Below are positions 22,485 to 33,071 of a stretch of DNA of 64,000 nt, in pieces. The notes below the pieces were generated by a model. It was not told the DNA's origin and made no database searches. It saw only the letters and a list, made by a program, of their open reading frames with translations. The position numbers and the translations under genes were made by a program. Each line of letters begins with the position of its first letter. Positions within the stretch are counted from its first letter, which is position 1. This stretch comes from Rachicladosporium sp. CCFEE 5018 (taxonomy: Eukaryota > Ascomycota > Dothideomycetes > Cladosporiales > Cladosporiaceae), in contig KZ111162.1 of the NCBI GenBank assembly GCA_002077045.2, positions 403,981-467,980 on the forward strand, in the 5' to 3' direction.

Positions 22485-23927
22485 TGTTCGATCGAGATGA
22501 TACAGTGGAAGTATTGTGTTACCTGTGTTTGCTAGATGATGTAGCAACTATGAGGTGCTCCATATATGAGAGTGCATCGCTGCAAGCTCCGTGATCACTC
22601 CGTAGGCACTTCGATAGGTGGTCCCATTGCTGTTAGAGTCTCACCACCTTGATGTCAGAGCAGTCGAGCTGCAGTCGGGTAGAGTTCCGCTCGGGTATTA
22701 CCGCGTGGGAGCGTTGGTTCGTTTGTCATGTTTGGTCGTCTTTCGGAGCCCACCGACGATAATTTTATCATTATCAATCTTCAACGTAGGAAGAGCTCAA
22801 TCGTGCGAGATCGTTGTCCGCTGAGGCGAGTGGTTGCAGTGATCAATTATTAGGGTGATCCTCATAGAACCTGGCATCAAAGCCTCCTCGCGGCCCGAAG
22901 TTCACGACGGGTAGTCCATGATCGCAGGGGTGTGCAAAGCATTGACACTCGGCAGACGAATCGACAAAGATGACTTTAAACTATTCGGTAACTGGCGATG
23001 AAAAGGACGAGACTATAGAACCTCATCGATCAATGACACGATTCGACCACTTCAGCACTCCCGTCAAGTCTGCATCGCCTCTGGAATAGCATCCGTTCAA
23101 GGAGTGAAGTCCGAATATCGCCGCTTCGGACCGCGTGTTACCCGCGTCTTCGCCGTTTGATCTTCACGTTCTCGACCTTGTCGAAATTTGATGTCGGTTA
23201 CAAATGCTTGCGCCTCTCACAACGATGTCACATGCGATGAGTCGTCCGGCGATGCCGCTGACATCCACGGCGCGAGCCTTGACGCTCTGGCGTACTGGCC
23301 GCTCTGTGCCACATGGCGGATGAGAGCTACCTGGTCGCTGGGACTGTTCCATCGTTCAACCTGGCCAACGCTCAGATCTACCTCTGTGCACGGGTTTGTA
23401 CAATATGCGACACGTCGAAGAGTCGATATGATCACCAGCTCGAGCGCGACTGTGGCGGTCGGCAATGCTCAAGTCATCTATATTGGCCGGCAATTGACCT
23501 CTTCCCTTCCTCTCCTGTCGTCAGCAGTAATCTATCCAGCCCCATTCACGATACTCGAGCGTTTCATACTGACTCGCTGGAATTTGCGATCTGAGGCGCA
23601 TTGATCTCCTAAACACTGCATCTCCTCGATTCTCCTGGATCATACACAGCTGCAACGTCTCGGCTTCGTCAAGCTCTCACCTCGAACACATTCTCACACT
23701 GGCCTGCATCGCATGCAAAGGATTGACTGTGACACCACACAACTAACCCTTCCGCTTTGCTGGTGTCCGATCTTGCCCCATTGGGAAACCGTTCTACGCC
23801 TCCAGTGGACCCAATTTCCACGCCACGGCTTGTGAAGCTCGACGCCAGCTACGCGAAACCGTCAACCCTGCGTGCACGTCGCGCGATACGTGATAAGTCT
23901 TTCCACTGACCGGTCACCCTCAGCTTC
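22485..23927. other. Divergent intergenic region
   Basis: About 1.44 kb between two divergent genes. Its length suggests substantial regulatory sequence for the PH-domain gene. Open frames near 23.2-23.6 kb show no family pattern and are probably chance. Confidence 0.45.
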
Positions 23928-26837
23928 ATGCTGACCGACACCACACTGCACAATGCCGCACACAAATCACGACCTGAGACACCGAACTATGCGCAGACAT
24001 CATTGTTAGCATCGAATCGGATAGCTCTGCACACCAGGCGCAACAGTCTTCGACATCGAGATCCCCCGCACCATGCGTACTATATCGACAAACCATTACC
24101 TCCAATAATCATGGAAGACCCTCAACAGTCGAGTGCGCCTCTGCCACAGCGCAAAACCAACATGTCGCTTTTCAGTCTCTTCAGCCGACCCAAGGTCCAA
24201 AAGCAACGGGGGTATGCCGAGCCTGGCCTTCCTCCCATGTCGGCCCCAAAATCGAGCAATCCATCGCGGCTCGACCTGACGGAGACGAAGCCATCCCTCG
24301 ATGCTCTGCCTCCACGCTCCACAAGCGCACTCTCGTTCCGCACAGCGAACACCGAAGCCACCACCCGCAGATCCAAGATCTATCGCTCTGCGCAGCACGA
24401 GAAATACGAACGGGGACCTGTCTGGGATCCTCCTCCACTCTTTCAAGCATACCCGCAGTCTTGCAAGCACGGGGTCGCCGAAGTTTTAATTGCGGACCAG
24501 GGTACTGTCCTTGCGAAGTCGAGGGCACGTGGTCGACTCGAGGTAGCCAACGGCCATACTAGTAGAGAGAACCCGAGGAGCGACAGAGGGGCCGAGAATA
24601 TTGGCAGAGCCACGAAAGGCGGTCTCTCTAGCGATTTTCAGCGAAAGATCTTCGTTCTCGTTACTGCTGGACACCTGCTACAGTACGCAGAACACGGACC
24701 AAGTGGCCGCCTGCCCGAACGTATTCTCTCCCTGAATGACTCGTCCGCTGCATTCGCGAGTGACCTCGTCCCCGGCAAGCACTTCGTAGTCCAGATCTCT
24801 CAAGCGGTCGACAAGCAGGGTCGGCCTACTGCACCATCCGGATCGCTGTTCAGTAGAATGGGCATGAGGAGCGCATCTAGCAGGCAGACTGTCTCGCAGA
24901 TGCTGCTGGTATTGCCCAGCGCCGAAGAGATGGGAGACTGGATTCGAGCGACGAAGAACTGTATTGCGTCGCTGAATGGAGAGCAGCCCATGGAGAACAA
25001 CGAAGCTGAGATTAAGAGCAGGGCTGCTGTCTTCACGGACGCGCGTACGAGAACTTCGGTTTCTGAGCGGAACGGCTCAGGTGAGAGTATACCCTACTTT
25101 GTGCGTGGCGGTGAGGTTCTGGAGGCTCACCTTCGAGGGAGATCCATCTCCCCAATGCCTCCGCCCAAACACGATGAGGTCCAAGCCCATCGCAGCCTAG
25201 ATCGGCGTCGCGTGTCACCAGACTCGGAGCGCAATCCTTCGGACTCAGTCATGGCGATTTCGCCTTCTGTTGATGCGCAGCCACATGATAACGACGTCAG
25301 TGAAGCCGAAGCTTTTGCTGCAAAACTCGCACTCGGCTCCTCATACGTTCGACCACAGACGGCTAGGAGTCGTAGGCCTTCAGATCCCGGCTCAATCGCA
25401 TCGTCGATTGCGCCGTCACAGGATCAGCTGCGCTTAAACAGCCTACGAAGCAGTGTGCGCATCTCCACCACCTCATACACCACGGGCATGACTTCCCGCA
25501 CCAACTCGATGACGAGTGATCTGGCTCCACACAAGCAGAGTTCGGAGTCCGCGGCGGGCTATCGCAACCTGTCAAGCTATGCTTCGAGTCTCTCGAGCAA
25601 GCGTCGCTCGGTGCTTCCAGCTACGACGTCGGTGCCACCTACGTTGCACCTGCAGACGGCCGAACCCTCAGCTCTGGACCTACGCGTCCCATCGCCAATG
25701 CTGCATCTCACTCCAGACGTGTCGCCTGTAGTTGGCCGCAGCTTATCTCCTGGCCCGCCAGCACGCGCACCTCCCCAGCCACCACATTATAGCATAACGT
25801 CGAAGCAGAGTCTTCCAGATCTGCCGTCGCACACCCATCGCGCGAAGCACGACTCCAAGCTTGATGTCAGTCCCATTGCCGAGACAGGCAGGCCACAGTC
25901 CTTTGTCGGCGATCTGCCGTCGCCCTACCTGTGGTCGAAGACACACCCTGCGACCAAGCGTGCATCGCTACTGCCCAGTGCCGCCGAGACTCGCATGCAA
26001 CGCATCAGCTCGGCGCCAGCCTTGCGGAACTCGGTCATACAGCCAAGAGCTGGCGGCTTCCGACTACCACTCAAGATCAATCCCATCATCCCTGAGCAAG
26101 CAGTCGCCACTCCAGCTTTCACACCCGAGTCCCAGATCGCACAACCTCAAGTTCACACCCTGGAAGCCAAGATCGACCCGCAATCCCGCTCCGTAAGCCC
26201 ACTCGAGGCACCCCCCGCCCCACCACCACCCGACCGGAACCCAGCCCGTCCGCGCCGCGTCTCCCTCTTCCCGAGCCCACCAAGCCACCCCAAGGCTCCC
26301 TCAACCACACGTCCAGCCAGCCTAATGTCCCCAACAAAACGCTCCTCAACCCAGTCGCCAATATCATCCGCGTCACCATCAACAATACTCAAACCCCTCC
26401 CCACGCAGCTCCGCATCCTCACCCCTCCAATCCGCAGCCTCAAACCCTCACGATCCTCAACCTACCTCCCCTCTTCCCGCTCGTCCACTTACCTTCCTCC
26501 CTCTCGCTCAGCCTCGCCACAGCCGCCCGAGCAGCCCCGCCCCGCGTCACCGACAGATCCCTATCGCTCGCCCGTGGCGCAGACTTTCACGTCGCCGCGA
26601 AGCTCTATTGCGGGATTCCGGCCTGTGTCGGCGCTGCCGGCGCTGGACCTGGGGATCCCGCTTGTGGGCTTGGGGCCACCGGCTCCGCCGCCGTTGACGC
26701 CGTTGCCTTTGCCGCCGACGATTGATGGAGGGAGGAGGCCGGGAAGTCGCCCAGGAAGCCCAATGGGGATGAGGAGGAGGGATGCTAGTCCGGCGCTTGG
26801 TCGGGGGAGTGGGCTGGGGATTAGGGTTTCGTCATGA
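23928..26837 (+). CDS. PH-domain protein, proline/serine-rich
   Basis: A single-exon frame of 969 residues. The first 60 residues may be non-coding leader: in-frame ATGs at MEDPQQSS and MSLFSLFSRPK are better conserved-looking starts. After SLFSRPKVQKQRGYAEPGLPP comes a PH-like domain at about residues 170-350: PLFQAYPQSCKHGVAEVLI, FVLVTAGHLLQYAEHG, LLVLPSAEEMGDWIRATKNCIASL. The remaining 600 residues are disordered and rich in Ser, Pro and Arg, ending LGRGSGLGIRVSS. PH domains bind phosphoinositides or protein partners at membranes. This architecture occurs across Pezizomycotina but I know of no assigned function. Confidence 0.85.
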   Translation: MLTDTTLHNAAHKSRPETPNYAQTSLLASNRIALHTRRNSLRHRDPPHHAYYIDKPLPPIIMEDPQQSSAPLPQRKTNMSLFSLFSRPKVQKQRGYAEPGLPPMSAPKSSNPSRLDLTETKPSLDALPPRSTSALSFRTANTEATTRRSKIYRSAQHEKYERGPVWDPPPLFQAYPQSCKHGVAEVLIADQGTVLAKSRARGRLEVANGHTSRENPRSDRGAENIGRATKGGLSSDFQRKIFVLVTAGHLLQYAEHGPSGRLPERILSLNDSSAAFASDLVPGKHFVVQISQAVDKQGRPTAPSGSLFSRMGMRSASSRQTVSQMLLVLPSAEEMGDWIRATKNCIASLNGEQPMENNEAEIKSRAAVFTDARTRTSVSERNGSGESIPYFVRGGEVLEAHLRGRSISPMPPPKHDEVQAHRSLDRRRVSPDSERNPSDSVMAISPSVDAQPHDNDVSEAEAFAAKLALGSSYVRPQTARSRRPSDPGSIASSIAPSQDQLRLNSLRSSVRISTTSYTTGMTSRTNSMTSDLAPHKQSSESAAGYRNLSSYASSLSSKRRSVLPATTSVPPTLHLQTAEPSALDLRVPSPMLHLTPDVSPVVGRSLSPGPPARAPPQPPHYSITSKQSLPDLPSHTHRAKHDSKLDVSPIAETGRPQSFVGDLPSPYLWSKTHPATKRASLLPSAAETRMQRISSAPALRNSVIQPRAGGFRLPLKINPIIPEQAVATPAFTPESQIAQPQVHTLEAKIDPQSRSVSPLEAPPAPPPPDRNPARPRRVSLFPSPPSHPKAPSTTRPASLMSPTKRSSTQSPISSASPSTILKPLPTQLRILTPPIRSLKPSRSSTYLPSSRSSTYLPPSRSASPQPPEQPRPASPTDPYRSPVAQTFTSPRSSIAGFRPVSALPALDLGIPLVGLGPPAPPPLTPLPLPPTIDGGRRPGSRPGSPMGMRRRDASPALGRGSGLGIRVSS

Positions 26838-27070
26838 GGGTATGATGCTACGGGATCGAACGAGAATGAGCATGGGGATGATTTGTGGGCATTGGGTATT
26901 GGTGCTTGTAGTCTTATAGCGCGTATATACCCCAACAGCGAATGTATAGAGCATCATTACAACATTTAAAACTGCTCTAAAAAGCATCGTGCATTCTTCT
27001 CCTGCTCTCCACGGTCCCAACGCCCAAGCGCCATGCTATGCCCTTCCTCTCAGCTACAACAATATCGTCT

Positions 27071-28435
27071 CTACATCAAATCCGCAGCCTTGACCCTCGT
27101 GTTCTTCCCTTTCACTTTCGCTGCCGGCGCTTCGGCAATCGCCTGCACAGGCACAGCGCTCTTTAGCGCCTCCTTCTGCGCCCGCAACGCCTCCTTCCTC
27201 TCCCGCTTCTCCTCTCTTTCCGCCGCCTTCACCTCATCGCTCTCCACTTCCGACTTTCCCACCACACTCTCCTGTACACTTCCCTTCTTCGCCCTTTTAC
27301 TCTTCGTCCCCTCCCCCGCGTCGCCCTTGGGCTTCTCTAACCGCCGCATCTTCCCATCCGGCCCAGGCACCTCGATCACTCCATCCGCGTCCTCGCCCGC
27401 GATGCGCTTCCTCTTCTTGCCCTTGCCTCCTTCGATCGCCGCGACTCGCTCGTCACTCAAAATCTGCCCTTCGTCGAGCCACAGCTGATCAGCCATCCAG
27501 ATCGGCAGTGCCACTGTGTCCGGGCCTTTGAGGTGTATGGCGCGAATATTCTTCCAGCCTTGCGGGATATACTTCCCTGCCAACCCCTCAACGACAGCGG
27601 TGAGATTCGCTTGAAGCTGTTCTGGCGTCTGTGTAGCGATGCCAATTTTCACTGCTGTGGTTGTCGAGGGCGCGAGATGGACTAGCGCGGCTTGCAGCGC
27701 GCGCTGGATTTCTGCAGCCATGTCTTTGGCTTGGAGGGGGAGCTTCTCGACTTTCTTGCCGCCGTCGGCGAGTTTGACTCGTTTTAGTCCGGTTTCGGCA
27801 TCGATGCTTTTCCGCTTTCCCTCCAAGCTGATAGGCACGGGGCGTTTGGAGGTCGCCTTGTAAAAGACCTTGCCGAGGAGTGTAGGTAGGAGGGTGATGA
27901 TCCTGTCGTCTGCTAGGAACACATCATGCTCAGAGAGGAGTTTGCGCTTGGCCTCGAAAGACGAGAACTTCGCTTTCAGCTTCTCTGTGCCGATTACGCG
28001 GGAGATCTGCTTGCCTAGCTCTGCCGGGAAGGAGGGCGAAGCCACTAGGTCTTTGTACTCTCTCTGCGGATCTGCGGTGATGAGACAGATGCGTAGCGGC
28101 TCTCTCGTCTCAGCTCCTTGCGAGGTAGATGGCAGAAGGTACGGATGCGGCAGGGCAATCTTTCCAGGCTTCAGGCGCTTCTTATCGGTAATGTGCGTTT
28201 TCGTCGTGAGGACCAGCCAGACTGGCGCGGCGTCTGAGGCAGCTTGGGTGTCTGCGTCGGCGAGGAGGGATGTTTTGGAGGCGGCGGCGGGCTCTGAGGG
28301 TGATTGGAGTTTGCGAACGAGGGCTTTGACTGCGCGGAGAGATTGGGAGGGGTCGACTTGGTAGGGTGTGGGTGATGTGGAGGTGGTGGGTACGATCGCC
28401 TTGCTGGGCGCTGTGGTCGTTTGTGTGCGCGCCAT
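27071..28435 (-). CDS. Ribosomal L1-fold nucleolar protein (Utp30/Cic1/RSL1D1 type)
   Basis: A single exon of 454 residues. The L1-like fold begins about residue 25 (VDPSQSLRAVKALVRKLQ) and includes APVWLVLTTKTHI, LPHPYLLPST, VFLADDRIITLLPTLLGKVFYKATSKRPVPISL and the second half with EIQRALQAALVHLAPSTTTAVKIG and IPQGWKNIRAIHLKGPDTVALPIW. The C-terminal 120 residues are Lys/Glu/Arg-rich, typical of nucleolar assembly factors. Utp30 and Cic1 bind pre-rRNA in small- and large-subunit precursors respectively. Sequence alone does not let me decide between them. The tail ends AKVKGKNTRVKAADLM. Confidence 0.85.
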   Translation of the reverse strand: MARTQTTTAPSKAIVPTTSTSPTPYQVDPSQSLRAVKALVRKLQSPSEPAAASKTSLLADADTQAASDAAPVWLVLTTKTHITDKKRLKPGKIALPHPYLLPSTSQGAETREPLRICLITADPQREYKDLVASPSFPAELGKQISRVIGTEKLKAKFSSFEAKRKLLSEHDVFLADDRIITLLPTLLGKVFYKATSKRPVPISLEGKRKSIDAETGLKRVKLADGGKKVEKLPLQAKDMAAEIQRALQAALVHLAPSTTTAVKIGIATQTPEQLQANLTAVVEGLAGKYIPQGWKNIRAIHLKGPDTVALPIWMADQLWLDEGQILSDERVAAIEGGKGKKRKRIAGEDADGVIEVPGPDGKMRRLEKPKGDAGEGTKSKRAKKGSVQESVVGKSEVESDEVKAAEREEKRERKEALRAQKEALKSAVPVQAIAEAPAAKVKGKNTRVKAADLM

Positions 28436-28988
28436 GGTGAAGTCCGATGTAGAATAGTGATCACAATGTTGAAGTTGTAGCGCTGCAATTCGAATCTCGA
28501 CTTTCCAAAACTTCTGCCACTAGTAAGATAAGGTTACTAGCGCGCGGATAGCTCCTTCGGCACAGACCGAGCGGTTCATCTGAGCATTGCTGCAGTCTTC
28601 TTACGCGCCTAAATCTGTCTCGGTGGCACATGCTTGGAATCAAGCGCCACCAGTGAGAGAACCGCACGTCCGACAACTTGACCCTCACGCTCAGCGGCCT
28701 GGCCCTTGTCGGCGTAGCATACCTAGCGCAAACGTGCATGAGGCGCGTGCCTAGCACTGTCTGATCCTCATAACCCTTCACAGATGAAGATTGGTTGATC
28801 AAACGCAGAGGCCATGGACGACTCTGGAATCTTACTCCGCACATAAGTGGAACGGGTGATTGGAGATATTTGAAACTATGCATCTGCTTCATATCTAAAG
28901 ATCCTTCCTCCAAGGCCAGTTCCAGCCTTTTGACTCTTGCTTTGTCCACCTTATTACCTCATCCATACTCGCTTTTTCAGGGCCGAAA
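28436..28988. other. Intergenic
   Basis: About 550 bases between the L1-fold gene start and the thioesterase stop. Nothing recognisable beyond the expected promoter and 3' UTR. Confidence 0.45.
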
Positions 28989-29906
28989 TTACTCCTCGAA
29001 CGTCGTCTTCACCACCTCCTCATCAAGCTCCATATGCTTCCCCGTCGTATTCCTGAACACCAGCCCACCCTTCTGATCCAGCGCCTTCAAACCCAGCCAG
29101 TCCTCCTCATACATCACCCTCTCCCTCAGTGGTGTCACGTCTCCAGATGTTGCATTCACCTGCGCAAACCACCCACTCTCCTTCGGCACAACCGTCGTAT
29201 CTTCTTCAAACACATACATCACGAAATTCTCCAGCGCCGCGATCCTTTCCTTATAAACCTCATTCTTCAGCACCCGCTCATTGTTGATGTCCGCCAAGAA
29301 ATGACTATGCAGTAAGTAGTCATCACTCCCCAGCCCACTCGTGTGATTAATCTCGCGGTAGTATTGAGCCGGCACTATGCTCGACTGCACCGTATCCGTC
29401 CACGCGTTCCCTCCAACCACAGCGACAGCGCCTTTACAAAGCAGATCCCACGTCCCGCAGTGCTGAAACTCCGCGATCCCGTTATGTTGGCTACCGAACG
29501 TTACTAGACTTCTTACACTGACTGCGGGACACCGTTCCACTAGCCCCCGCAGGAACTGCCCGCCCTGACTAAACCCCAGCGCATCGACCCTCACGCCTTT
29601 TTCTCCTTTACTGACGCCCAACTCCCCCTCTAGAGAAGTACACACATCATCTAGCTGCGCGCTTATGTTGCCGAAGAATGTCCCGCGCTGGTCAAGCTCG
29701 GGCGTGTCGGCTACGCGTATGTAGTGCACTTTTGTTCCTGGATGGACGGAGGTGGCGAGGTCGCCTATGCTAAGGAGACCGGGGTTGGAGAACTTATCTC
29801 CCAGGCCGTGCCAGATGAGGAGAGGGAGCGGGGAGGTCTTGGGGGGGACGGAAGGGAGGGCGAGGGCGCTGGAGAGAGAGGCGAAGAGGAGGGTGTATAG
29901 GAGCAT
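28989..29906 (-). CDS. Palmitoyl-protein thioesterase (PPT1-like)
   Basis: A single exon of 305 residues. An N-terminal signal peptide (MLLYTLLFASLSSALALPS) is followed by the alpha/beta-hydrolase fold of PPT1: LLIWHGLGDKFSNPGLLS, the nucleophile elbow GFSQGG with Ser113, VTFGSQHNGIAEFQ, the acid in FEEDTTVVPKESGWF (Asp236) and the catalytic His291 in TGKHMELDE. The length and motif order match eukaryotic palmitoyl-protein thioesterase 1, which removes thioester-linked palmitate from cysteine residues of proteins in the lysosome or vacuole. Asn-linked glycosylation sequons (GNIS, INHT, VNAT) agree with passage through the secretory pathway. Confidence 0.94.
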   Translation of the reverse strand: MLLYTLLFASLSSALALPSVPPKTSPLPLLIWHGLGDKFSNPGLLSIGDLATSVHPGTKVHYIRVADTPELDQRGTFFGNISAQLDDVCTSLEGELGVSKGEKGVRVDALGFSQGGQFLRGLVERCPAVSVRSLVTFGSQHNGIAEFQHCGTWDLLCKGAVAVVGGNAWTDTVQSSIVPAQYYREINHTSGLGSDDYLLHSHFLADINNERVLKNEVYKERIAALENFVMYVFEEDTTVVPKESGWFAQVNATSGDVTPLRERVMYEEDWLGLKALDQKGGLVFRNTTGKHMELDEEVVKTTFEE

Positions 29907-30453
29907 CGTGCGTGATTAAGTGGGGTGGATCGAGGAGCGAGGAGGATGACGGAGGGTTCAATGGCGGGCGGTAGTCATGTAGAGATGCTGTGCCGTGCAA
30001 GGTAACGATACAGAGGATCGACGAAGTAGATGCCCTCGAATGTTGACGCCTGCTCTTCGCAGTGTTCCCAATTGAGATTGCTGATGTCATGTCGGGAATC
30101 GGGCGACCTGTTCCGATCGACGCTAGTAGCGGGGTGCAGCTTCCCACGTGGAGTCTGACATCACCGTCAACAATAACGGTCAGGGTCTATTGTTGACTTT
30201 CCTTCCATTGCTTCTCTACGCTAAAGCCAAATCTCGACACTTCTCTCCGCCACGACACGGGATTTACTCCGGATTCTCGACACCCTTGCGACCATATCGC
30301 AAGCATGCGTGGTCTTCTGAGCGACACAAACAGCGAGATGCGGGGGAATCCGCCTTGATGACACGAAACCAAACTACCCCCAACAGCCGTTCAGCAATCA
30401 TCAGCAGCCAACGCTATGCAACGCGACAAGAGCGAAGGGATTAAGCAGCGCGA
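29907..30453. other. Intergenic
   Basis: About 550 bases between the thioesterase start and the stop of the FHA gene. Nothing recognisable. Confidence 0.45.
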
Positions 30454-31999
30454 TCAGTTCTTCGGTCGCTTCCAGTAGTATTGCTGCACGAACAAGTCAG
30501 TACGTGCACAAGACAAAGTCAGGAGGGAATGAACACACCTTATGCGACTTCCTGGCCGCCCGAATACTTGTCTTTCCCAGACTCTGCGTCACAGTCTCCC
30601 TCCTCATCTCATCCAGGTCCATCTCCGGGATGTAGTAGAACTCGCTTTCTAGCAGCTTGCCTGCTGCGTCTTTGCCCTCGCGGCTGATCTCGCCTACGCA
30701 AGGAATGGCATCGAGCATACTCTTTAGAGTGAAGGTGGTGAGGACACTGTGATTCTCAGTATCAGACGGCTTGGTCATGGCGCCGCGGAGCTCGGCAGGG
30801 AGGTTGGAGTGGATGGTCGACAACGGGAGGGAGTGGCTGCGCGCGTAGGCGAGCTGGTTGATGACGTGATTCTTGATTGGGCTGCCGGGTTGTCGGGGCG
30901 CCGACATGCTCTGCGACAGCGAATTGGAGGATCCTTGCAGAGGTTTCCGCTTGCGTTCGGGTGAGGCGTGCTTGAAGGACTCGAAGCGGGAGAGGATGTT
31001 CTCGCCGAAGGGACCGAAGGAGTGGACAATGGGGTCGTTCTCTTCGTCGTGCTCCGACAAGTCCGCGTTCTCTGAGCTATCGCTTGTGCGAGAGAGTTCC
31101 AAAACGGCGTTGGAAATACTGAGGATAGTCTCGTCAGACCGTACCAGCGGTACTGGTGTTGACGTCTCGTGAGGAGCATCATCATCAGAGCTGTGGTCCT
31201 CATACACCTTGACAGGACTCTTCAGATCGTCAGCACGAAAAGTTTCGGTAAAACTCTCAACCACGGCAGCCGGCGACGGTGACACTGGCGTGTGACTACG
31301 CGGGAGTAATGGGGGCGGGCTCGACGCAAAGTGCTCCACGCTCTTTCTCCTCTTCTCCGGCGACTCGATCCCCCAACTCGACCTCGAATGACTTGGTTGC
31401 GGCTCGCGTGCCTCTTTCGGCCATGTGAGCATCACACGCGTACTCTGCACATCCACGATAATCTGCGCATTCGGCTTGTCCGACACGAAGCTCTCGCCCT
31501 TTGACAACGCGACAATTCGATCCCGACAATGTACCGTGGCGCCGTTCCAGCCCATGCATATGACTTCCACTTTACCGGCTGGGTTTGAAGAATCGGGCGG
31601 TGTATAGAACGCGCGCACGTGCACGCGTGAGATATGCCTGTTGCCCGGTAATTGGTAGTCTGACGAGTTGCTCGATCGTCCCATGAGTACTGGCTCGCCA
31701 TTGGAAGGTATACGCAGTGTTGGCACGTCGCCCAATGGAGCGCGTTCAGAAAGCGTGGAGAATGTTCTCTGCAAGCCGGGACGCGTCGGACGCGCTGATA
31801 TTGGTCTTTCTGGTGATGAGGGCAGTATGCCTGTTGAGGAGGTGGGTATGGGAGTAGGGTAGGACTTCCGTGCTTCTAATATGTCGTCGAATTTCCGTTT
31901 CTGTGGACGCGGGAGACCGCCGGGGGAGGAGGACAGTGGCTCGAAGGCGGGGAGGAGGGAGGGGCGTCGTAATCGACTGCTTGTGGGAGAGTCTTCCAT
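30454..31999 (-). CDS. FHA-domain protein, Tos4/Plm2-like
   Basis: Exons 31999-30539 and 30483-30454 give 496 residues. The intron (GTGTGT donor, GTGCAG acceptor) joins RKSHK to QYYWKRPKN, a short conserved-looking tail. The FHA domain lies at about residues 92-200, with the phosphothreonine-binding motifs GRSS, then NRHISRVHVRAFY and VICMGWNGATVHC. The rest is Ser/Pro-rich with many SP/TP sites. Tos4 and Plm2 in yeast are FHA proteins that act in the G1/S and DNA-damage transcription response; this protein shares the domain and general layout, but orthology is inferred. An in-frame ATG ten codons upstream (32029) is an alternative start. Confidence 0.8.
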
Positions 32000-33071
32000 C
32001 GCGTTTGCAGTGCGTAGGGAAGTATGCAATGCCCGTGACCGCGGTCTGGAGATCGAGATGCAGCTGTGCAGACCCCGCCTGCAGGAGCGCTCAGAGAGGC
32101 TGGGAAGGTGCAGGTAGTTGTACGCGTAGTAGTCTAGACACTTCCGTACGTGAATAATGCATCAAGGTGCTTTGGATGTGACATTGGAGGTCGTGAAGAA
32201 ATGACCACGAAACACGAAGAATGCTAGTGGAGATGCTTCGCGTGTGAGTTAGCGCGTTTAGGTGCTTTGGCGTAGCGTTCGGCCCGCTGCGATTTTTGGA
32301 GATGGCGGGACCATTCCTTTGAACCGTCTCATCTCATTACCGACCCTACAATACCAATTGCCCGATGATACCGACAGTGGCTCCTGTGCATACATGAAGG
32401 AGATCGTGACATCAGATGATCAAGAATCTTCCTTTGAGCGAACGAAATCGGCTGATGGAGGACCACACTGCGAGCTCGCCGAAAGCCCTTGATTATTGCA
32501 AACAGACTGGGCCCCCAAGACCGCAGTCGAGATAAGAGGGGAAGAGAGCGCGAGTAGACTGGGTTGCCCTGAATTCATGTCGCATCAACCTCGTGGTGTC
32601 ATTCATGATTTTGAATTGCCTGCGCCGACGCACCCCTACAACAATCGACATCTGGCTCCCATCCTAGCTCCCCCTTCTTTGTCTCACTAGGTAGCGGTGC
32701 CTGATTCGTGATCCATGATAATGATCTCGCCAAACGGGAAATAGTCACGATAGCTCGACAGACATTGCCGTCAAGATCCGATGTGCCTCAAGCCGCGGCT
32801 TACTTCAGCTTACTAGAGCTCATGCACAACGGCATGCATCAACATTGGCAGGGCATAGCTCCGACAGAAGTGGTGGGAGCCTACGAGTGCACGAACGGAG
32901 GCGGTATATAGTGTCATCGCCGTAGTCCATCGTCCTTGTCCCGCTCTCTCCAGTGGACTAATGTCGTTGACCGTTGCGCGTTTCGTCACCGTTCATCCCA
33001 CACTTCAGTCCACCGTTCTCGATCAACCTTGCGTCCTGAGCCACCCCGGCACGACAGCTACAGTCGCCAAG
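32000..33071. other. Divergent intergenic region
   Basis: About 1.07 kb between the FHA gene and the SDR-like gene. A TATATA at 32905 is the only promoter-like element noted. Short frames show no family signature. Confidence 0.45.
32905..32910 (+). promoter_or_regulatory. Possible TATA box
   Basis: TATATA about 160 bases before the ATG of the SDR-like gene at 33072. Position and sequence only. Confidence 0.25.
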